A stretch of 64,000 nt of DNA from Providencia heimbachae ATCC 35613 (GCF_001655055.1 NZ_LXEW01000042.1:62001-126000); one strand, 5' to 3'. Positions 1-12,558 are shown, counted from the first letter of the stretch. Numbers and translations are program-made. The notes: generated by a model from the letters alone, not told the origin.

Positions 1-420
1 GGCATTCATATCCAGTAGGGAAATACATTTCTCAGCAGCTTCAATTAATTTTTGGTCAGCAACAAAAGCTGGTGGGCACTGCGCCATTTGACCAGGCTCA
101 TAACCAAATGCGGTCACATCAGCATCGTGATAGCGTACTTCTGTGGAAACAACAATATCCCCAACATTTAAACGAGGATCTAATCCGCCGGCAGAACCGG
201 TATTGATAACCACATCGGGCTGAAAATGTTCTAAAAGTAGTGTTGTACCGATAGCGGCGGCAACTTTACCAATGCCTGATTTAAGCAGGGCGACATCAAT
301 ACCATTTAGCTTACCGGTATAAATTTCACAACCTGCACGGTTGAGCGTTTTGCAATTTTCAATTTGGGCACGGAGGATGGCGATCTCTTGTTCCATTGCA
401 CCTATGATACCGATTTTCAT
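1..420 (-). CDS. mtn: 5'-methylthioadenosine/S-adenosylhomocysteine nucleosidase, C-terminus outside window
   Basis: The enzyme cleaves the glycosidic bond of methylthioadenosine and S-adenosylhomocysteine, releasing adenine, in methionine salvage and the activated methyl cycle. Only the first 140 codons are present; the rest lies beyond base 1. The N-terminus reads [16 protein letters not shown], with the family's catalytic Glu12. It is followed by the conserved blocks [22 protein letters not shown] and [16 protein letters not shown], which match the E. coli protein closely. The ATG is at 418-420. It is transcribed away from dgt, with a 234-base divergent promoter region between them. Identification is secure; the catalytic Glu174 and Asp197 equivalents cannot be checked here. 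Confidence 0.95.
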   Translation of the reverse strand, partial: MKIGIIGAMEQEIAILRAQIENCKTLNRAGCEIYTGKLNGIDVALLKSGIGKVAAAIGTTLLLEHFQPDVVINTGSAGGLDPRLNVGDIVVSTEVRYHDADVTAFGYEPGQMAQCPPAFVADQKLIEAAEKCISLLDMNA

Positions 421-654
421 TGTGTAATACTCTCTATTGGGTATGCCCGTCATTCTTGGTGCGGTAGAGTTGTTGGCTAACTACAATACACCTTATTTAA
501 GGTATATTGATTGAGCCGAAAATTGCGCTAAAAAATCGTGAGCAGGATATTAAAAAAAGATGGGTAAAGTGTAGCATTGAAATACAATTTGCAGGGAGTT
601 TTTCTGTGTTTGGAGCCTGTGAATAAACGTTAAGTAAAAGGGCAAGGAGTGAGC

Positions 655-2178
655 GTGGGTGAGATTAACTTTTTTAAAAAACTGAGTTTTCAACGCAATT
701 ATAAAAGTTCGATCAGTCAAAAAGTCTCTGCAGATGATGAAGATGCGGTTAATCGCTTATTTGAAAGTGACCGTGGGCGTATTATTAATTCTGCCGCTAT
801 TCGCCGGTTACAACAAAAAACACAAGTTTTTCCATTAGAGCAAAATTCCGCAGTTCGCAGCCGATTAACACATTCCCTTGAAGTACAACAAGTTGGACGC
901 TATATCAGTAAAACCGTCTTGGGCGATTTAAAAAAGAAAAAATTGCTTGAAAAATACGGGTTAGAACACAGAACAGATGCCTTTGAAAGCCTAGTCGAAA
1001 TGGCTTGTTTAATGCATGATATTGGCAACCCGCCTTTTGGTCACTTTGGTGAAGCGGCTATTCAACGCTGGTTTAATAAGTTGTTAGCACCGGATTATAT
1101 TTTTACTCCTGAGTTCACAGACCCATGCCAAATTAAAGCATTACAGCTTACCGGTAATGAAAAACAAGATTTATTCCGTCGACAATTAAAACAAGACCTT
1201 TGCGCATTTGAAGGAAATGCTCAAGGCCTACGCATGGCGCATCGTTTGCTAAAATTAAACCTAACCTATGCTCAGATTGGCGCTATTTTAAAATATACTC
1301 GTGGCGCATACGATCTCGCCCCGATCCCCGATGAGTTCGATTATTTAATGAAAAAACCGGGCTATTATTGGTCCGAAGCTGACTTTGTCAGTGAATTAAC
1401 TAAAAAATTGGACATGGAAAAATATTGCCGTTTTCCGCTGTCATATATTATGGAAGCGGCTGATGATATTTCATATTGCATTGCTGATTTGGATGACGCC
1501 GCAGAAAAAGGCATCTTCACCGTAGAGCAATTGATTGAGTATTTGAAAGTAGAGTGGGGGGAAGTTAAGCAAGGTGATTTGTTCGATCAGACCATCATGC
1601 GGGCTTATAATAATATCAGTGACAACCATACTAGACGTATTCAACAAGACCAATTTTTTATGTATTTGCGGGTTAATATTACCGGAAAACTAGCCTATTA
1701 CAGTGCACAACAATTTATACAAAATCTCCCCGAAATTTATCATGGGCGCTTCAATAGTGCACTATTAGAGGATAAAAGCCCGGAGCATCGGTTATTAAAA
1801 GTCTTAAAAACGATCGCATTTAAGTACGTATTTAACCACCCTGAAGTGGAACAATTGGAATTACAAGGTTACCGTATTATTAGCGGGTTGCTTGATGTCT
1901 ATAGCCCATTATTAATGATGAATAGATCTGATTTTGCTTCTTTGGTCGACAATAATTTTCATAAACATTTTTTTATTGAGACTCGGTTATTTCATAAACT
2001 CTCAAATAAACACCGTTTATCTTACTCGGAAGCATTAGAAAAAATTTCTGCGACCAATGAAGCCGATAAATCGATTCTTGAATTTTATTACCGAGCTCGA
2101 TTAATTCAAGATTATATCAGTGGCATGACAGACCACTATGCCTATGAAGAGTATCGTAAATTTATGGTGACTAACTAA
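655..2178 (+). CDS. dgt: Deoxyguanosinetriphosphate triphosphohydrolase
   Basis: Cytosolic HD-domain hydrolase that converts dGTP to deoxyguanosine and tripolyphosphate, influencing dNTP pools and phage defence. It has 507 residues against about 505 in E. coli. HD-superfamily metal ligands are visible: His73 in [11 protein letters not shown], and His121-Asp122 in [17 protein letters not shown]. The block [19 protein letters not shown] is the family signature. Two GTG codons are possible starts. GTG 655 is chosen because AAGGAG at 644-649 lies five bases upstream of it but overlaps GTG 649, and because [10 protein letters not shown] then aligns from the first residue with E. coli MAQIDFRKKI. 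In E. coli dgt is also next to mtn. Confidence 0.96.
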   Translation: MGEINFFKKLSFQRNYKSSISQKVSADDEDAVNRLFESDRGRIINSAAIRRLQQKTQVFPLEQNSAVRSRLTHSLEVQQVGRYISKTVLGDLKKKKLLEKYGLEHRTDAFESLVEMACLMHDIGNPPFGHFGEAAIQRWFNKLLAPDYIFTPEFTDPCQIKALQLTGNEKQDLFRRQLKQDLCAFEGNAQGLRMAHRLLKLNLTYAQIGAILKYTRGAYDLAPIPDEFDYLMKKPGYYWSEADFVSELTKKLDMEKYCRFPLSYIMEAADDISYCIADLDDAAEKGIFTVEQLIEYLKVEWGEVKQGDLFDQTIMRAYNNISDNHTRRIQQDQFFMYLRVNITGKLAYYSAQQFIQNLPEIYHGRFNSALLEDKSPEHRLLKVLKTIAFKYVFNHPEVEQLELQGYRIISGLLDVYSPLLMMNRSDFASLVDNNFHKHFFIETRLFHKLSNKHRLSYSEALEKISATNEADKSILEFYYRARLIQDYISGMTDHYAYEEYRKFMVTN

Positions 2179-2326
2179 CCTCAATCAAAAATTAGTAAGG
2201 GGTTAGTTAATAAAACGCAAAAGGGGTAAATAATATTGCTTAAAAAACTGATATTATATGCCTTATGATCCGTATAGCAGCATGAATATGCTACAACTTA
2301 ACATCGATACCCCTTAGTGACTACTT

Positions 2327-3658
2327 ATGGCCCAATTTTACTCGCCGAATCGCCGCACCACCCAACGCCGTCAAATTACGGTTATTGCTGATAGCCTTGA
2401 TGCAGCAGGGCAAGGCGTCGCCCGCATTGAGGGTAAAGCTATCTTTGTTGCTGGTTTATTGCCGGGGGAAGAAGCTCAAATTGAACTCACCGAAGAAAAA
2501 CGGCATTTTGCGAAAGCAAAAGTGATTAAACGTTTTAATGATAGTCCTCAAAGGGTTAAACCGCGCTGTCGTTATTTCAATCAATGTGGTGGCTGCCAGC
2601 AGCAGCATGTTGATATCGCATTACAGCGAGCAAGCAAAGCACAAGTCTTACAGCATTTAATGGCGAGAGAAACGGGTGTTAATCAAACAGCGGCACCTGT
2701 TATCAGTGGTGAAGCTTATGGTTACCGACGTAGAGCGCGCCTTGGATTGCAATATCAATCAAAAACTAAGCACCTTGCGATGGGGTTTCGTCAAACACAA
2801 TCGAATACATTGGTTGATATAAAATCTTGTCCTGTTTTGCATCCTGACCTTGATACATTGATTAAGCCACTTTCTGCATGTCTCAATCAACTTAGCATAG
2901 CGCCTAAATTAGGGCATGTGGAGTTGATTAAAGCTGATAATAGCATCATTGTTCTTATTCGATATCTGACACCTTTTAATAATTCAGATAGAAAGAAACT
3001 ACTCGATTTTGAACAACATCATCAGCTTGCTGTATGGTTAGCGGGTAATGAAGGGGTTTTACAACCGCTGAACGCATTAGCGCCAATACCGGAGTACCAA
3101 GTCGCTGGTGAACGGTTACAGTTCAATCCACTTAATTTTATTCAGGTTAACGCCGAGATAAACCAACATATGGTGGCGCAAGCGTTAGCGTGGTTAGATA
3201 TAAACAGTGACGATAGAATATTAGATCTTTTTTGTGGAATGGGTAACTTTACACTGCCTATGGCAAGAGTTGCTAAATATGTTGTGGGTGTGGAAGGTGT
3301 CGAAAATTTAGTCGAACAAGCCAGAAATAACGCTGAGCTCAATTCTATTTCTAATGTGGCATTCTATAATGAGAACTTGGAAGAACAGATCCACACGCAG
3401 CCTTGGGCAGTTGAAGGGTTTAATAAAGTTTTATTAGATCCTGCTAGAGCAGGGGCTGCTGGCGTAATGGAACATTTAATTAAACTGATGCCAGAAAAAA
3501 TTGTCTATGTTTCTTGTAATCCGACAACATTAGCAAGAGACAGTAAAGTTTTGCTTGAGTCTGGCTATCAATTACGACATTTGCGGATGTTAGATATGTT
3601 TCCGCACACCAGTCATCTGGAATCAATGGCGCTATTTACTTGTAGTCCAGAGGGTTAA
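2327..3658 (+). CDS. rlmD: 23S rRNA (uracil-1939-C5) methyltransferase
   Basis: SAM-dependent enzyme that makes m5U1939 in 23S rRNA. It has 443 residues. The N-terminal TRAM RNA-binding domain covers roughly residues 10-70. Four cysteines that bind a 4Fe-4S cluster in the family are visible: C81, C87 and C90 in CRYFNQCGGC, and C168 in SCPVLHP. The C-terminal Rossmann methyltransferase has ILDLFCGMGNFTLP, LLDPARAG and the catalytic Cys397 in YVSCNPTTLARD. It lies 16 bases upstream of relA on the same strand, the usual enterobacterial arrangement, so cotranscription is likely. Nothing is missing. Confidence 0.96.
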   Translation: MAQFYSPNRRTTQRRQITVIADSLDAAGQGVARIEGKAIFVAGLLPGEEAQIELTEEKRHFAKAKVIKRFNDSPQRVKPRCRYFNQCGGCQQQHVDIALQRASKAQVLQHLMARETGVNQTAAPVISGEAYGYRRRARLGLQYQSKTKHLAMGFRQTQSNTLVDIKSCPVLHPDLDTLIKPLSACLNQLSIAPKLGHVELIKADNSIIVLIRYLTPFNNSDRKKLLDFEQHHQLAVWLAGNEGVLQPLNALAPIPEYQVAGERLQFNPLNFIQVNAEINQHMVAQALAWLDINSDDRILDLFCGMGNFTLPMARVAKYVVGVEGVENLVEQARNNAELNSISNVAFYNENLEEQIHTQPWAVEGFNKVLLDPARAGAAGVMEHLIKLMPEKIVYVSCNPTTLARDSKVLLESGYQLRHLRMLDMFPHTSHLESMALFTCSPEG

Positions 3659-3674
3659 CAGGTAGGGAGAAATT

Positions 3675-5906
3675 ATGGTTGCAGTAAGAAGTGCACATCT
3701 TACCCCAGCAGGTGAGTTTGCCCCTGAAAAATGGGTTAATGGTCTTGGGCTGAATAATAAACAATCAGAAGAAAAGCTCATCCATACCTGGCAATATTGT
3801 CATGATAAGTTATCAGGACAAGACATAGGCCCTCTGCTGCTATGGCGCGGCATTGAAATGACTGAAATTTTATCCACACTGAGTATGGATATTGGCAGTC
3901 TTCAAGCCGCTTTGTTGTTCCCTTTAGTGGAAGAAGGGAAACTGGATGAGCAAGCGGTTATTGATGAGTTTGGCCAGTCTATTCACGAATTAGTGAAAGG
4001 CGTGCTTGAAATGGACGCAATTCGTCAACTAAAAGCCACGCAATCCAGTGAAACTAGCTCGGTACAAGTTGATAACATCCGTCGCATGTTATTGTCGATG
4101 GTTGAAGACTTCCGCTGCGTTGTCATCAAACTTGCCGAACGAATTGCTCACCTACGTGAAGTCAAAGATGCCAGCGAGGAAGAACGCGTACTGGCGGCAA
4201 AAGAGTGTTCTAATATTTATGCGCCTCTGGCAAACCGTTTAGGCATTGGACAGTTAAAATGGGAATTAGAAGACTTCTGTTTCCGTTATTTACACCCAGA
4301 CGAATACAAAAAAATTGCTAAATTACTTCATGAGCGCCGTCTTGATCGTGAAGATTATATCGATAACTTTGTCGGTACTTTACGTAAATACATGCTTAAA
4401 GAACAAATTCATGCAGATATCTACGGTCGCCCTAAGCATATTTATAGCATCTGGCGCAAAATGCAGAAAAAATCATTAGCCTTTGATGAGCTATTTGATG
4501 TGCGAGCAGTGCGTATTGTGGTTGAACGCTTGCAAGATTGCTATGCGGCTTTAGGTATTGTTCATACCCATTTTCGCCATCTTCCTGATGAATTTGATGA
4601 TTACGTGGCAAACCCAAAACCGAATGGTTATCAGTCTATTCACACTGTGGTGCTTGGGCCTAGTGGTAAAACCCTCGAAATACAAATTCGAACTCGGCAG
4701 ATGCACGAAGATGCTGAACTTGGCGTTGCCGCGCACTGGAAATATAAAGAAGGTGCTACCGGGCTTGGCAAGGGCAGTAGCTATGAAAACCGTATTGCAT
4801 GGTTACGTAAGCTGATTGCATGGCAAGAAGAGATGTCAGACTCTGGCGAGATGCTCGATGAAGTTCGTAGCCAGGTTTTTGATGATAGAGTCTACGTGTT
4901 TACCCCTAAAGGCGATGTGGTTGATTTGCCCGCAGGGTCGACACCACTTGATTTTGCCTATCATATCCACAGTGATGTTGGACACCGTTGTATTGGTGCA
5001 AAAATAGGCGGCCGGATCGTCCCATTTAGCTACCAATTGCAAATGGGCGATCAAATAGAAATTATCACGCAGAAACACCCGAATCCAAGTCGTGACTGGC
5101 TTAACCCGAATCTGGGATATGTCACTACCAGTCGTGGTCGAGCTAAAATCCAAAACTGGTTCCGTAAGCAAGACAAAGATAAAAATATTCTGGCAGGGCG
5201 ACAAATACTCGATACCGAATTAGCCACACTCGAACTTAGCATCAAGGATGTTGAGAAACTCCTTATTGGCCGCTATAACGTTCATTCATTGGATGAAGTA
5301 TTAGCCGGTATTGGTGGTGGTGACATTCGCATCAACCAATTGGTTAATTTCCTGCAAGGTAAATTTAATAAAACAACTGCAGAAGAAGCTGACCGTGCAG
5401 CAATGAAAACGCTGGAAAGCAAATCTGTCGTACCAAGAGCGCCATCCCATGATAGTGGGCGCGTAGTTGTCGAAGGTGTTGGCAATTTAATGCACCATAT
5501 TGCTCGTTGCTGCCAACCAATACCTGGCGATGAAATTGCAGGCTTTATTACAAAGGGCCGTGGAATTTCAATTCACAGTATCGATTGTGAACAGCTGGCA
5601 GAATTGCAAAGTCATGCGCCAGAACGCGTTATAGATGCCGTTTGGGGCGAGAACTACTCAAGTGGTTACTCGTTAGTGGTTAGAGTCGTTGCCAATGACA
5701 GAAGTGGACTACTGCGTGATATCACCACCGTGTTAGCCAATGAAAAAGTCAACGTATTGGGAGTCAGCAGCCGCAGTGATGTCAAACAGCAGCTAGCCAC
5801 AATTGATATGACGATTGAGCTCCATAATTTGCAAGTGCTAGCTCGGGTTCTTACTAAGCTCAATCAGTTGGCAGATGTTATTGAGGCGAAGCGTCACTCC
5901 CAATAA
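3675..5906 (+). CDS. relA: GTP pyrophosphokinase, ribosome-linked (p)ppGpp synthetase I
   Basis: Makes pppGpp/ppGpp from GTP or GDP plus ATP when uncharged tRNA enters a stalled ribosome. It has 743 residues against 744 in E. coli. In order it shows a pseudo-hydrolase domain in which the HD motif is lost (ALLFPLVEEG), the synthetase domain with YGRPKHIYSIWRKMQ and EFDDYVANPKPNGYQSIH, a TGS domain (VYVFTPKGDVVDLPAGST), a zinc-finger/CC region (HIARCCQPIPGDEIAG) and a C-terminal ACT/RRM domain (SLVVRVVANDRSGLLRDI). The loss of HD marks it as RelA rather than SpoT. GGGAGA at 3665-3670 precedes the ATG. It follows rlmD closely; no mazEF genes follow it. Confidence 0.97.
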   Translation: MVAVRSAHLTPAGEFAPEKWVNGLGLNNKQSEEKLIHTWQYCHDKLSGQDIGPLLLWRGIEMTEILSTLSMDIGSLQAALLFPLVEEGKLDEQAVIDEFGQSIHELVKGVLEMDAIRQLKATQSSETSSVQVDNIRRMLLSMVEDFRCVVIKLAERIAHLREVKDASEEERVLAAKECSNIYAPLANRLGIGQLKWELEDFCFRYLHPDEYKKIAKLLHERRLDREDYIDNFVGTLRKYMLKEQIHADIYGRPKHIYSIWRKMQKKSLAFDELFDVRAVRIVVERLQDCYAALGIVHTHFRHLPDEFDDYVANPKPNGYQSIHTVVLGPSGKTLEIQIRTRQMHEDAELGVAAHWKYKEGATGLGKGSSYENRIAWLRKLIAWQEEMSDSGEMLDEVRSQVFDDRVYVFTPKGDVVDLPAGSTPLDFAYHIHSDVGHRCIGAKIGGRIVPFSYQLQMGDQIEIITQKHPNPSRDWLNPNLGYVTTSRGRAKIQNWFRKQDKDKNILAGRQILDTELATLELSIKDVEKLLIGRYNVHSLDEVLAGIGGGDIRINQLVNFLQGKFNKTTAEEADRAAMKTLESKSVVPRAPSHDSGRVVVEGVGNLMHHIARCCQPIPGDEIAGFITKGRGISIHSIDCEQLAELQSHAPERVIDAVWGENYSSGYSLVVRVVANDRSGLLRDITTVLANEKVNVLGVSSRSDVKQQLATIDMTIELHNLQVLARVLTKLNQLADVIEAKRHSQ

Positions 5907-5907
5907 A

Positions 5908-6031
5908 TATCCTGCATATTTCAAGTCGCAGCGTTGTTAGCTGCGCGCTCTCGCCCTAGTCACGTAGTTATCTACGTTCCCAGGGTCTCGCTTGCTTGCT
6001 GCCTAGCTGCAACTCGAACTATTTTGGATAT
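5908..6031. repeat. ERIC/IRU-type intergenic repeat, copy A
   Basis: About 124 bases starting just after the relA stop. The layout matches the enterobacterial repetitive intergenic consensus: TTCAAGTCGCAGCGTTGTTAG on the left, a central AGTCACGTAGTTATCTACGTT imperfect dyad, and CTTGCTGCCTAGCTGCAACTCGAACTATTTTGGAT on the right (only short blocks of it are compared here). It probably lies in the relA mRNA tail and can fold as RNA. Short open frames inside it are not credible genes. Confidence 0.75.
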
Positions 6032-6032
6032 T

Positions 6033-6160
6033 GCTATTCGTTATATTTCGAGCTGTGGCGTTGTTGGCTTCATTCGGTTACTCAGGTTATATACAAAAGT
6101 ATGTAACCTGAGTAACCTCCTATCGCCGCCTAACCACAACTTGTTCGTTAATTTACGGGG
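6033..6160. repeat. ERIC-type intergenic repeat, copy B (diverged)
   Basis: A second, more diverged copy directly after copy A in the same orientation. It shows CGTTATATTTCGAGCTG, GGCGTTGTTGGCTTC, a strong central palindrome (CTCAGGTTATATACAAAAGTATGTAACCTGAG with imperfect arms, positions about 6080-6112) and a decayed right end with CGCCGCCTAACCACAACT. Copies A and B together fill most of the 348-base relA-mazG gap. In E. coli that interval carries mazE and mazF, which are absent here. Confidence 0.65.
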
Positions 6161-6254
6161 TTTTATCATTCTTAAAAATCGCATTTGTTGATGATTTTAC
6201 TGGTTTGCGATACAAAGTAAGCTTATTTCTTAAAGTAAATCCTAAAGGTTAAAA

Positions 6255-7049
6255 ATGAATCAGGGCAAACAACACATCGAACGCTTGTTATCCATCATGG
6301 CACAATTGCGTGATCCGCAAACAGGTTGTCCGTGGGATAAAGTGCAAACCTTCAAAACTATCGCCCCTTATACCCTTGAAGAAACTTATGAAGTGCTTGA
6401 TGCAATAGAGCGTGAAGATTTTGCTGACCTAAAAGGTGAACTAGGTGACTTATTGTTTCAGGTGGTGTTTTATGCACAAATGGCAAAAGAGCAATCTTTG
6501 TTTGATTTTGATGATATTTGCCAAGCGGTGAGCGACAAACTAGAGCGTCGCCATCCGCATATTTTTGATGCGAATAATCAACTCAGTAGTGATGAAGTGA
6601 TTGAAGGTTGGGAACAGCGTAAATCTCAAGAGCGAGCTGAAAAAGCACAATTTTCCGTGCTTGATGATATCCCTAATTCGCTTCCAGCTTTGATGAAAGC
6701 CTATAAAATTCAAAAACGTTGCGCATCAGTTGGGTTTGATTGGGATACGCTAGGCCCCGTTGTTGGCAAAGTGCATGAAGAACTTGAAGAAGTCATGGAA
6801 GAAGCAACACAGGTTGTTGTTGATGAGCGGCATCTAGAAGAAGAAATCGGTGATTTACTATTCGCAACCGTAAATTTATCACGCCATTTAGGGTATAAGC
6901 CCGAAATGGCACTGCAAAAAGCCTGTCAAAAATTTGAGACACGTTTTCGAAAAATCGAGAAAAGTTTAGCAGAAAGTGGAAAAACGACGGAAAGTGCTAC
7001 ACTTGATGAGATGGAAGCTTTGTGGGTTGCGATTAAGCGTCAAGAATAA
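6255..7049 (+). CDS. mazG: Nucleoside triphosphate pyrophosphohydrolase MazG
   Basis: Hydrolyses (d)NTPs to monophosphates and pyrophosphate in the cytosol, and in E. coli it lowers ppGpp and restrains MazEF. It has 264 residues, the usual length. Two MazG all-alpha domains are visible: the first with CPWDKVQTFKTIAPYTLEE, EETYEVLDAIE and KGELGDLLFQVVFYAQ, the second with KVHEELEEVMEEA and LEEEIGDLLFATVNLSRH. These carry the magnesium-binding EExxE and ExxD-type acidic residues. AAAGGTT lies just upstream of the ATG. Its usual neighbours relA and pyrG are present, but the toxin-antitoxin pair mazEF is not. Confidence 0.95.
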   Translation: MNQGKQHIERLLSIMAQLRDPQTGCPWDKVQTFKTIAPYTLEETYEVLDAIEREDFADLKGELGDLLFQVVFYAQMAKEQSLFDFDDICQAVSDKLERRHPHIFDANNQLSSDEVIEGWEQRKSQERAEKAQFSVLDDIPNSLPALMKAYKIQKRCASVGFDWDTLGPVVGKVHEELEEVMEEATQVVVDERHLEEEIGDLLFATVNLSRHLGYKPEMALQKACQKFETRFRKIEKSLAESGKTTESATLDEMEALWVAIKRQE

Positions 7050-7149
7050 GCGCTCGTTATATTTCGCGCTGTAGCGTTGTTGGCTGCTCTTGCTAACCTG
7101 AGTCACATACTGATGTATGCTCCCCGAGATTAGCGTCGTTTGCATTGTT
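7050..7149. repeat. ERIC-type repeat, copy C (right end missing)
   Basis: Begins at the mazG stop: CTCGTTATATTTCGCGCTGTAGCGTTGTTGGCTGC region, then the central AGTCACATACTGATGTATGCT dyad. It ends at TAGCGTCGTTTGC, without the ACAACGCGAACTATTT right end carried by the adjacent copy D. The inner part is nearly identical to copy D, so one copy probably arose from the other by duplication followed by partial deletion. Confidence 0.7.
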
Positions 7150-7275
7150 AAGGCTCGTCATATTTCGTGCCGTAGCGTTGTTGGCTGCTCTTGCTAACCT
7201 GAGTCACATACTGATGTATGCTCCCCAGGATTAGCGTCGCTTGCCGCCTAGCTACAACGCGAACTATTTAGAGCG
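7150..7275. repeat. ERIC-type repeat, copy D
   Basis: A full copy in the same orientation as copy C. It has GGCTCGTCATATTTCGTGCC on the left, AGTCACATACTGATGTATGC in the centre, and TTGCCGCCTAGCTACAACGC followed by GAACTATTTAGAG on the right. A left-end stub of a further copy (AAGGCTCGTCATATTTTGTG) follows at about 7294-7313. The remaining bases of the 606-base mazG-pyrG gap, 7314-7655, are AT-rich leader and promoter DNA with no gene seen. Confidence 0.75.
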
Positions 7276-7571
7276 AATGACGATGTATATTTTTAAGGCT
7301 CGTCATATTTTGTGCATAGAATATCATTATAAATTTTAAGCAGTTGTGGATAAAGTTGTCATCAAATAGTTATTCAAGATCAAGGTTAGTTCAAAATCGC
7401 GTTTTTAAGCTATATAACGAGCTGAAAGGATTTAGCTTTTGCTTTTGAACTGTGTTAATCTATGAAAATAGAGTCAGATGTATATTTATCAAACGATAAA
7501 ATATTTTCGTTTTTAACTTGCTGATATTATTAAGGTATTGATGAAACTTGGCCTTATTATGCTTAGAACAT

Positions 7572-7600
7572 TTGTAGCGAATTTAAGGTTCGGGTATACT
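7572..7600 (+). promoter_or_regulatory. Candidate sigma-70 promoter of pyrG
   Basis: TTGTAG at 7572-7577 and TATACT at 7595-7600 are separated by 17 bases, a good vegetative promoter match. Transcription would start near 7607, giving a short leader of about 50 bases before the pyrG ATG. Inferred from sequence only. Confidence 0.55.
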
Positions 7601-7640
7601 GTTTTCCCGTCCTGTTATATCCATCATCTTTTAAACCTAA

Positions 7641-10659
<3,019 letters not shown>

Positions 10660-10686
10660 TCTAGCTTGAACTTAATTTAGTGATCA

Positions 10687-10716
10687 AACGGGGAGCTTAG
10701 GCTCCCCGTTTTTTTT
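10687..10716 (+). terminator. Rho-independent terminator of eno
   Basis: A perfect 10-bp stem (AACGGGGAGC / GCTCCCCGTT) with a TTAG loop at 10697-10700 is followed by six further T residues. It lies 28 bases after the eno stop and ends the pyrG-eno unit. The following 10717-11113 is AT-rich, contains an 11-bp perfect A+T hairpin at 10920-10945, and no gene was seen in it. Confidence 0.93.
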
Positions 10717-10919
10717 ATAGTTTTATGTTTATATGTTAGTGAGTATCTCACCGAAGATAAGTGTTTCAAGTTTTATGGAGTACTTAAAGGGTAAAAGCTC
10801 GTTGATGATATTCGATAAGCATGCCAATTTAAAATACAAACTTGGCAATAGAAAGTTTTAGGCAGAAGGTTATAGTCATATCAACTGTTCTGGATCTACG
10901 TTTAAATGACTTGATCCCC

Positions 10920-10945
10920 ATCTATTTTTTATCGAAAAAATAGAT
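10920..10945. other. A+T-rich perfect inverted repeat
   Basis: ATCTATTTTTT, loop ATCG, then AAAAAATAGAT: an 11-bp perfect palindrome in the gap between eno and the DASS transporter, about 170 bases upstream of the transporter start. The stem is weak, so it is unlikely to terminate well. It could be an operator or chance in AT-rich DNA. Confidence 0.3.
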
Positions 10946-11113
10946 TATTTATTGCTGATTAAATAGAAAAACAGTGAAATTGCGCGGCATAGATCGCATT
11001 TTTGGCGTTTCCACATTTCCAACTCATTAAATTAACTCTATATTCGACAACTTGTAAAAAAATATTAACAATAAAACTCGAAATTAACTTACTTTCCGAG
11101 CTATGGAGTTTAC

Positions 11114-12499
11114 ATGGACGCTTCTGAATCTTTGACACCAGCAGTAGGGCCAACCCCATCAAATAAAAGAGGTTGGGTTATCTTAGCTGTTGATATCGTT
11201 ATACTAATATTGCTTTTGAAATATTTACCTTTTGACGACAAAGCTAACGCAGGCCTTGCGTTGATGGTTTTTGTTGGGATACTTTGGTTGACTGAAGCAA
11301 TCCACGTCACTATTACGGCATTGTGTATTCCGATCCTTGCTGTGGGTTTAGGGTTAATGAATACAGGGGACGCTTTAAAATCCTTTGCTAACCCAATAAT
11401 CTTTCTTTTCTTTGGTGGTTTTGCATTAGCCACTGCCTTACATATTCAAGGCCTTGATAGACTGATTGCTAACCGCTTATTAATGGTAGCACGTGGTCGT
11501 CTTTCTGTTGCGGTATTACTGCTATTTGGTGTTACTGCGGGCTTATCCATGTGGATAAGTAACACGGCAACAGCGGCAATGATGCTTCCACTGGTATTAG
11601 GTATTTTATCAAATCTTGATATTCGCCAAGAACGTAATACTTTTGTCTTCGTATTATTAGGTGTTGCATATAGCGCCAGTATCGGTGGTCTAGGGACCAT
11701 CGTGGGAAGTCCACCGAATGCCATTGCTGCTGCTGCATTAGGTTTAGATTTCCTCTCATGGATGAAATACGGCATTCCGATTATGCTTGTTTTATTGCCG
11801 ATGATGTTTGTTCTAATGTATATGATGCTGCGCCCAAATCTCAAACACCGCTTTGAAATAGCGCTAGAGCATGTTGAGTGGAATGGTAAACGTATCACTG
11901 CGATGATCATTTTCTTCTTAGCGGTGATTTGTTGGATCACCAGTACCTTCATTAGTGATGCTTTTGGTGGCGTAAAAGATTTAGATACTATTATTGCAAT
12001 GAGTGCGGCTATTTTAATTGGTATTACTGGGGTTGCTAGTTGGTCTCAAATTCAAAAAAATACCGAGTGGGGCGTACTGATGCTGTTCGGTGGTGGTTTG
12101 ACCTTGAGTGCAATTTTAAGCTCATCAGGTGCAAGTAAAATTATGGCCGACTGGATGCAATTAACTTTTGGTGAAAGTCATTGGTTTGTCATTATCTTAG
12201 CCGTCACGACGTTTATCATCATTTTGACCGAATTTACCAGTAATACAGCAAGTGCTGCTTTATTAGTTCCTATCTTTGCGACTGTAGCAGAAGCATTGGG
12301 TATGCCGGTTATCGTTCTGACGATGATTATCGGTATTGGTGCATCTTGTGCCTTTATGCTACCTGTTGCCACACCACCGAATGCAATCGTATTTGGTTCT
12401 GGTTATATAAGGCAGATTGAAATGGTACGAGTGGGTGCGGTATTAAACGTGGCCTGTATTATTGTTATCTCATTATTTGCTTGGTTCTTCTGGATGTAA
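11114..12499 (+). CDS. DASS/SLC13-family sodium:carboxylate (or anion) symporter
   Basis: Inner-membrane transporter of the divalent anion:sodium symporter family, which typically takes up C4-dicarboxylates, citrate or sulfate. It has 461 residues and about 11-12 hydrophobic segments. The two SNT motifs of the family's inverted repeats are visible (SNTATAAMMLP and SNTASAALLVP). Each is followed by its hairpin partner motif, GSPPNAIAAA and ATPPNAIVF, which line the sodium and substrate sites in VcINDY-type proteins. TTTACATGG context gives the ATG start. It stands alone between two terminators, so it is monocistronic. The substrate cannot be told from sequence; it is closer to the dicarboxylate branch by the PPNA motifs. 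The upstream gap of about 400 bases holds no other gene. Confidence 0.88.
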   Translation: MDASESLTPAVGPTPSNKRGWVILAVDIVILILLLKYLPFDDKANAGLALMVFVGILWLTEAIHVTITALCIPILAVGLGLMNTGDALKSFANPIIFLFFGGFALATALHIQGLDRLIANRLLMVARGRLSVAVLLLFGVTAGLSMWISNTATAAMMLPLVLGILSNLDIRQERNTFVFVLLGVAYSASIGGLGTIVGSPPNAIAAAALGLDFLSWMKYGIPIMLVLLPMMFVLMYMMLRPNLKHRFEIALEHVEWNGKRITAMIIFFLAVICWITSTFISDAFGGVKDLDTIIAMSAAILIGITGVASWSQIQKNTEWGVLMLFGGGLTLSAILSSSGASKIMADWMQLTFGESHWFVIILAVTTFIIILTEFTSNTASAALLVPIFATVAEALGMPVIVLTMIIGIGASCAFMLPVATPPNAIVFGSGYIRQIEMVRVGAVLNVACIIVISLFAWFFWM

Positions 12500-12523
12500 T
12501 CAACGCAAATATAATCATGATAA

Positions 12524-12558
12524 AAAAAACGGCCTCAAAAGTATTGAGGCCGTTTTTT
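12524..12558. terminator. Rho-independent terminator after the DASS transporter
   Basis: ACGGCCTCAA pairs with TTGAGGCCGT around a five-base loop, extended by A and T runs on the two sides (AAAAA / TTTTT). The flanking runs make it potentially bidirectional. It isolates the transporter from the downstream toxin-like gene. The rest of the gap, 12559-12752, is extremely AT-rich promoter-like DNA. Confidence 0.9.

Noticed and set aside
4836-5204. A 122-codon minus-strand open frame in relA
   Set aside because: It is antisense to the conserved TGS region of relA and has no independent support.
5934-6191. An 85-codon open frame after relA
   Set aside because: It lies inside two ERIC-type repeats, has no ribosome-binding site and no recognisable protein pattern.
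11446-11952. A 168-codon minus-strand open frame inside the DASS transporter
   Set aside because: It is the mirror of a hydrophobic coding region with no start signal or family pattern.
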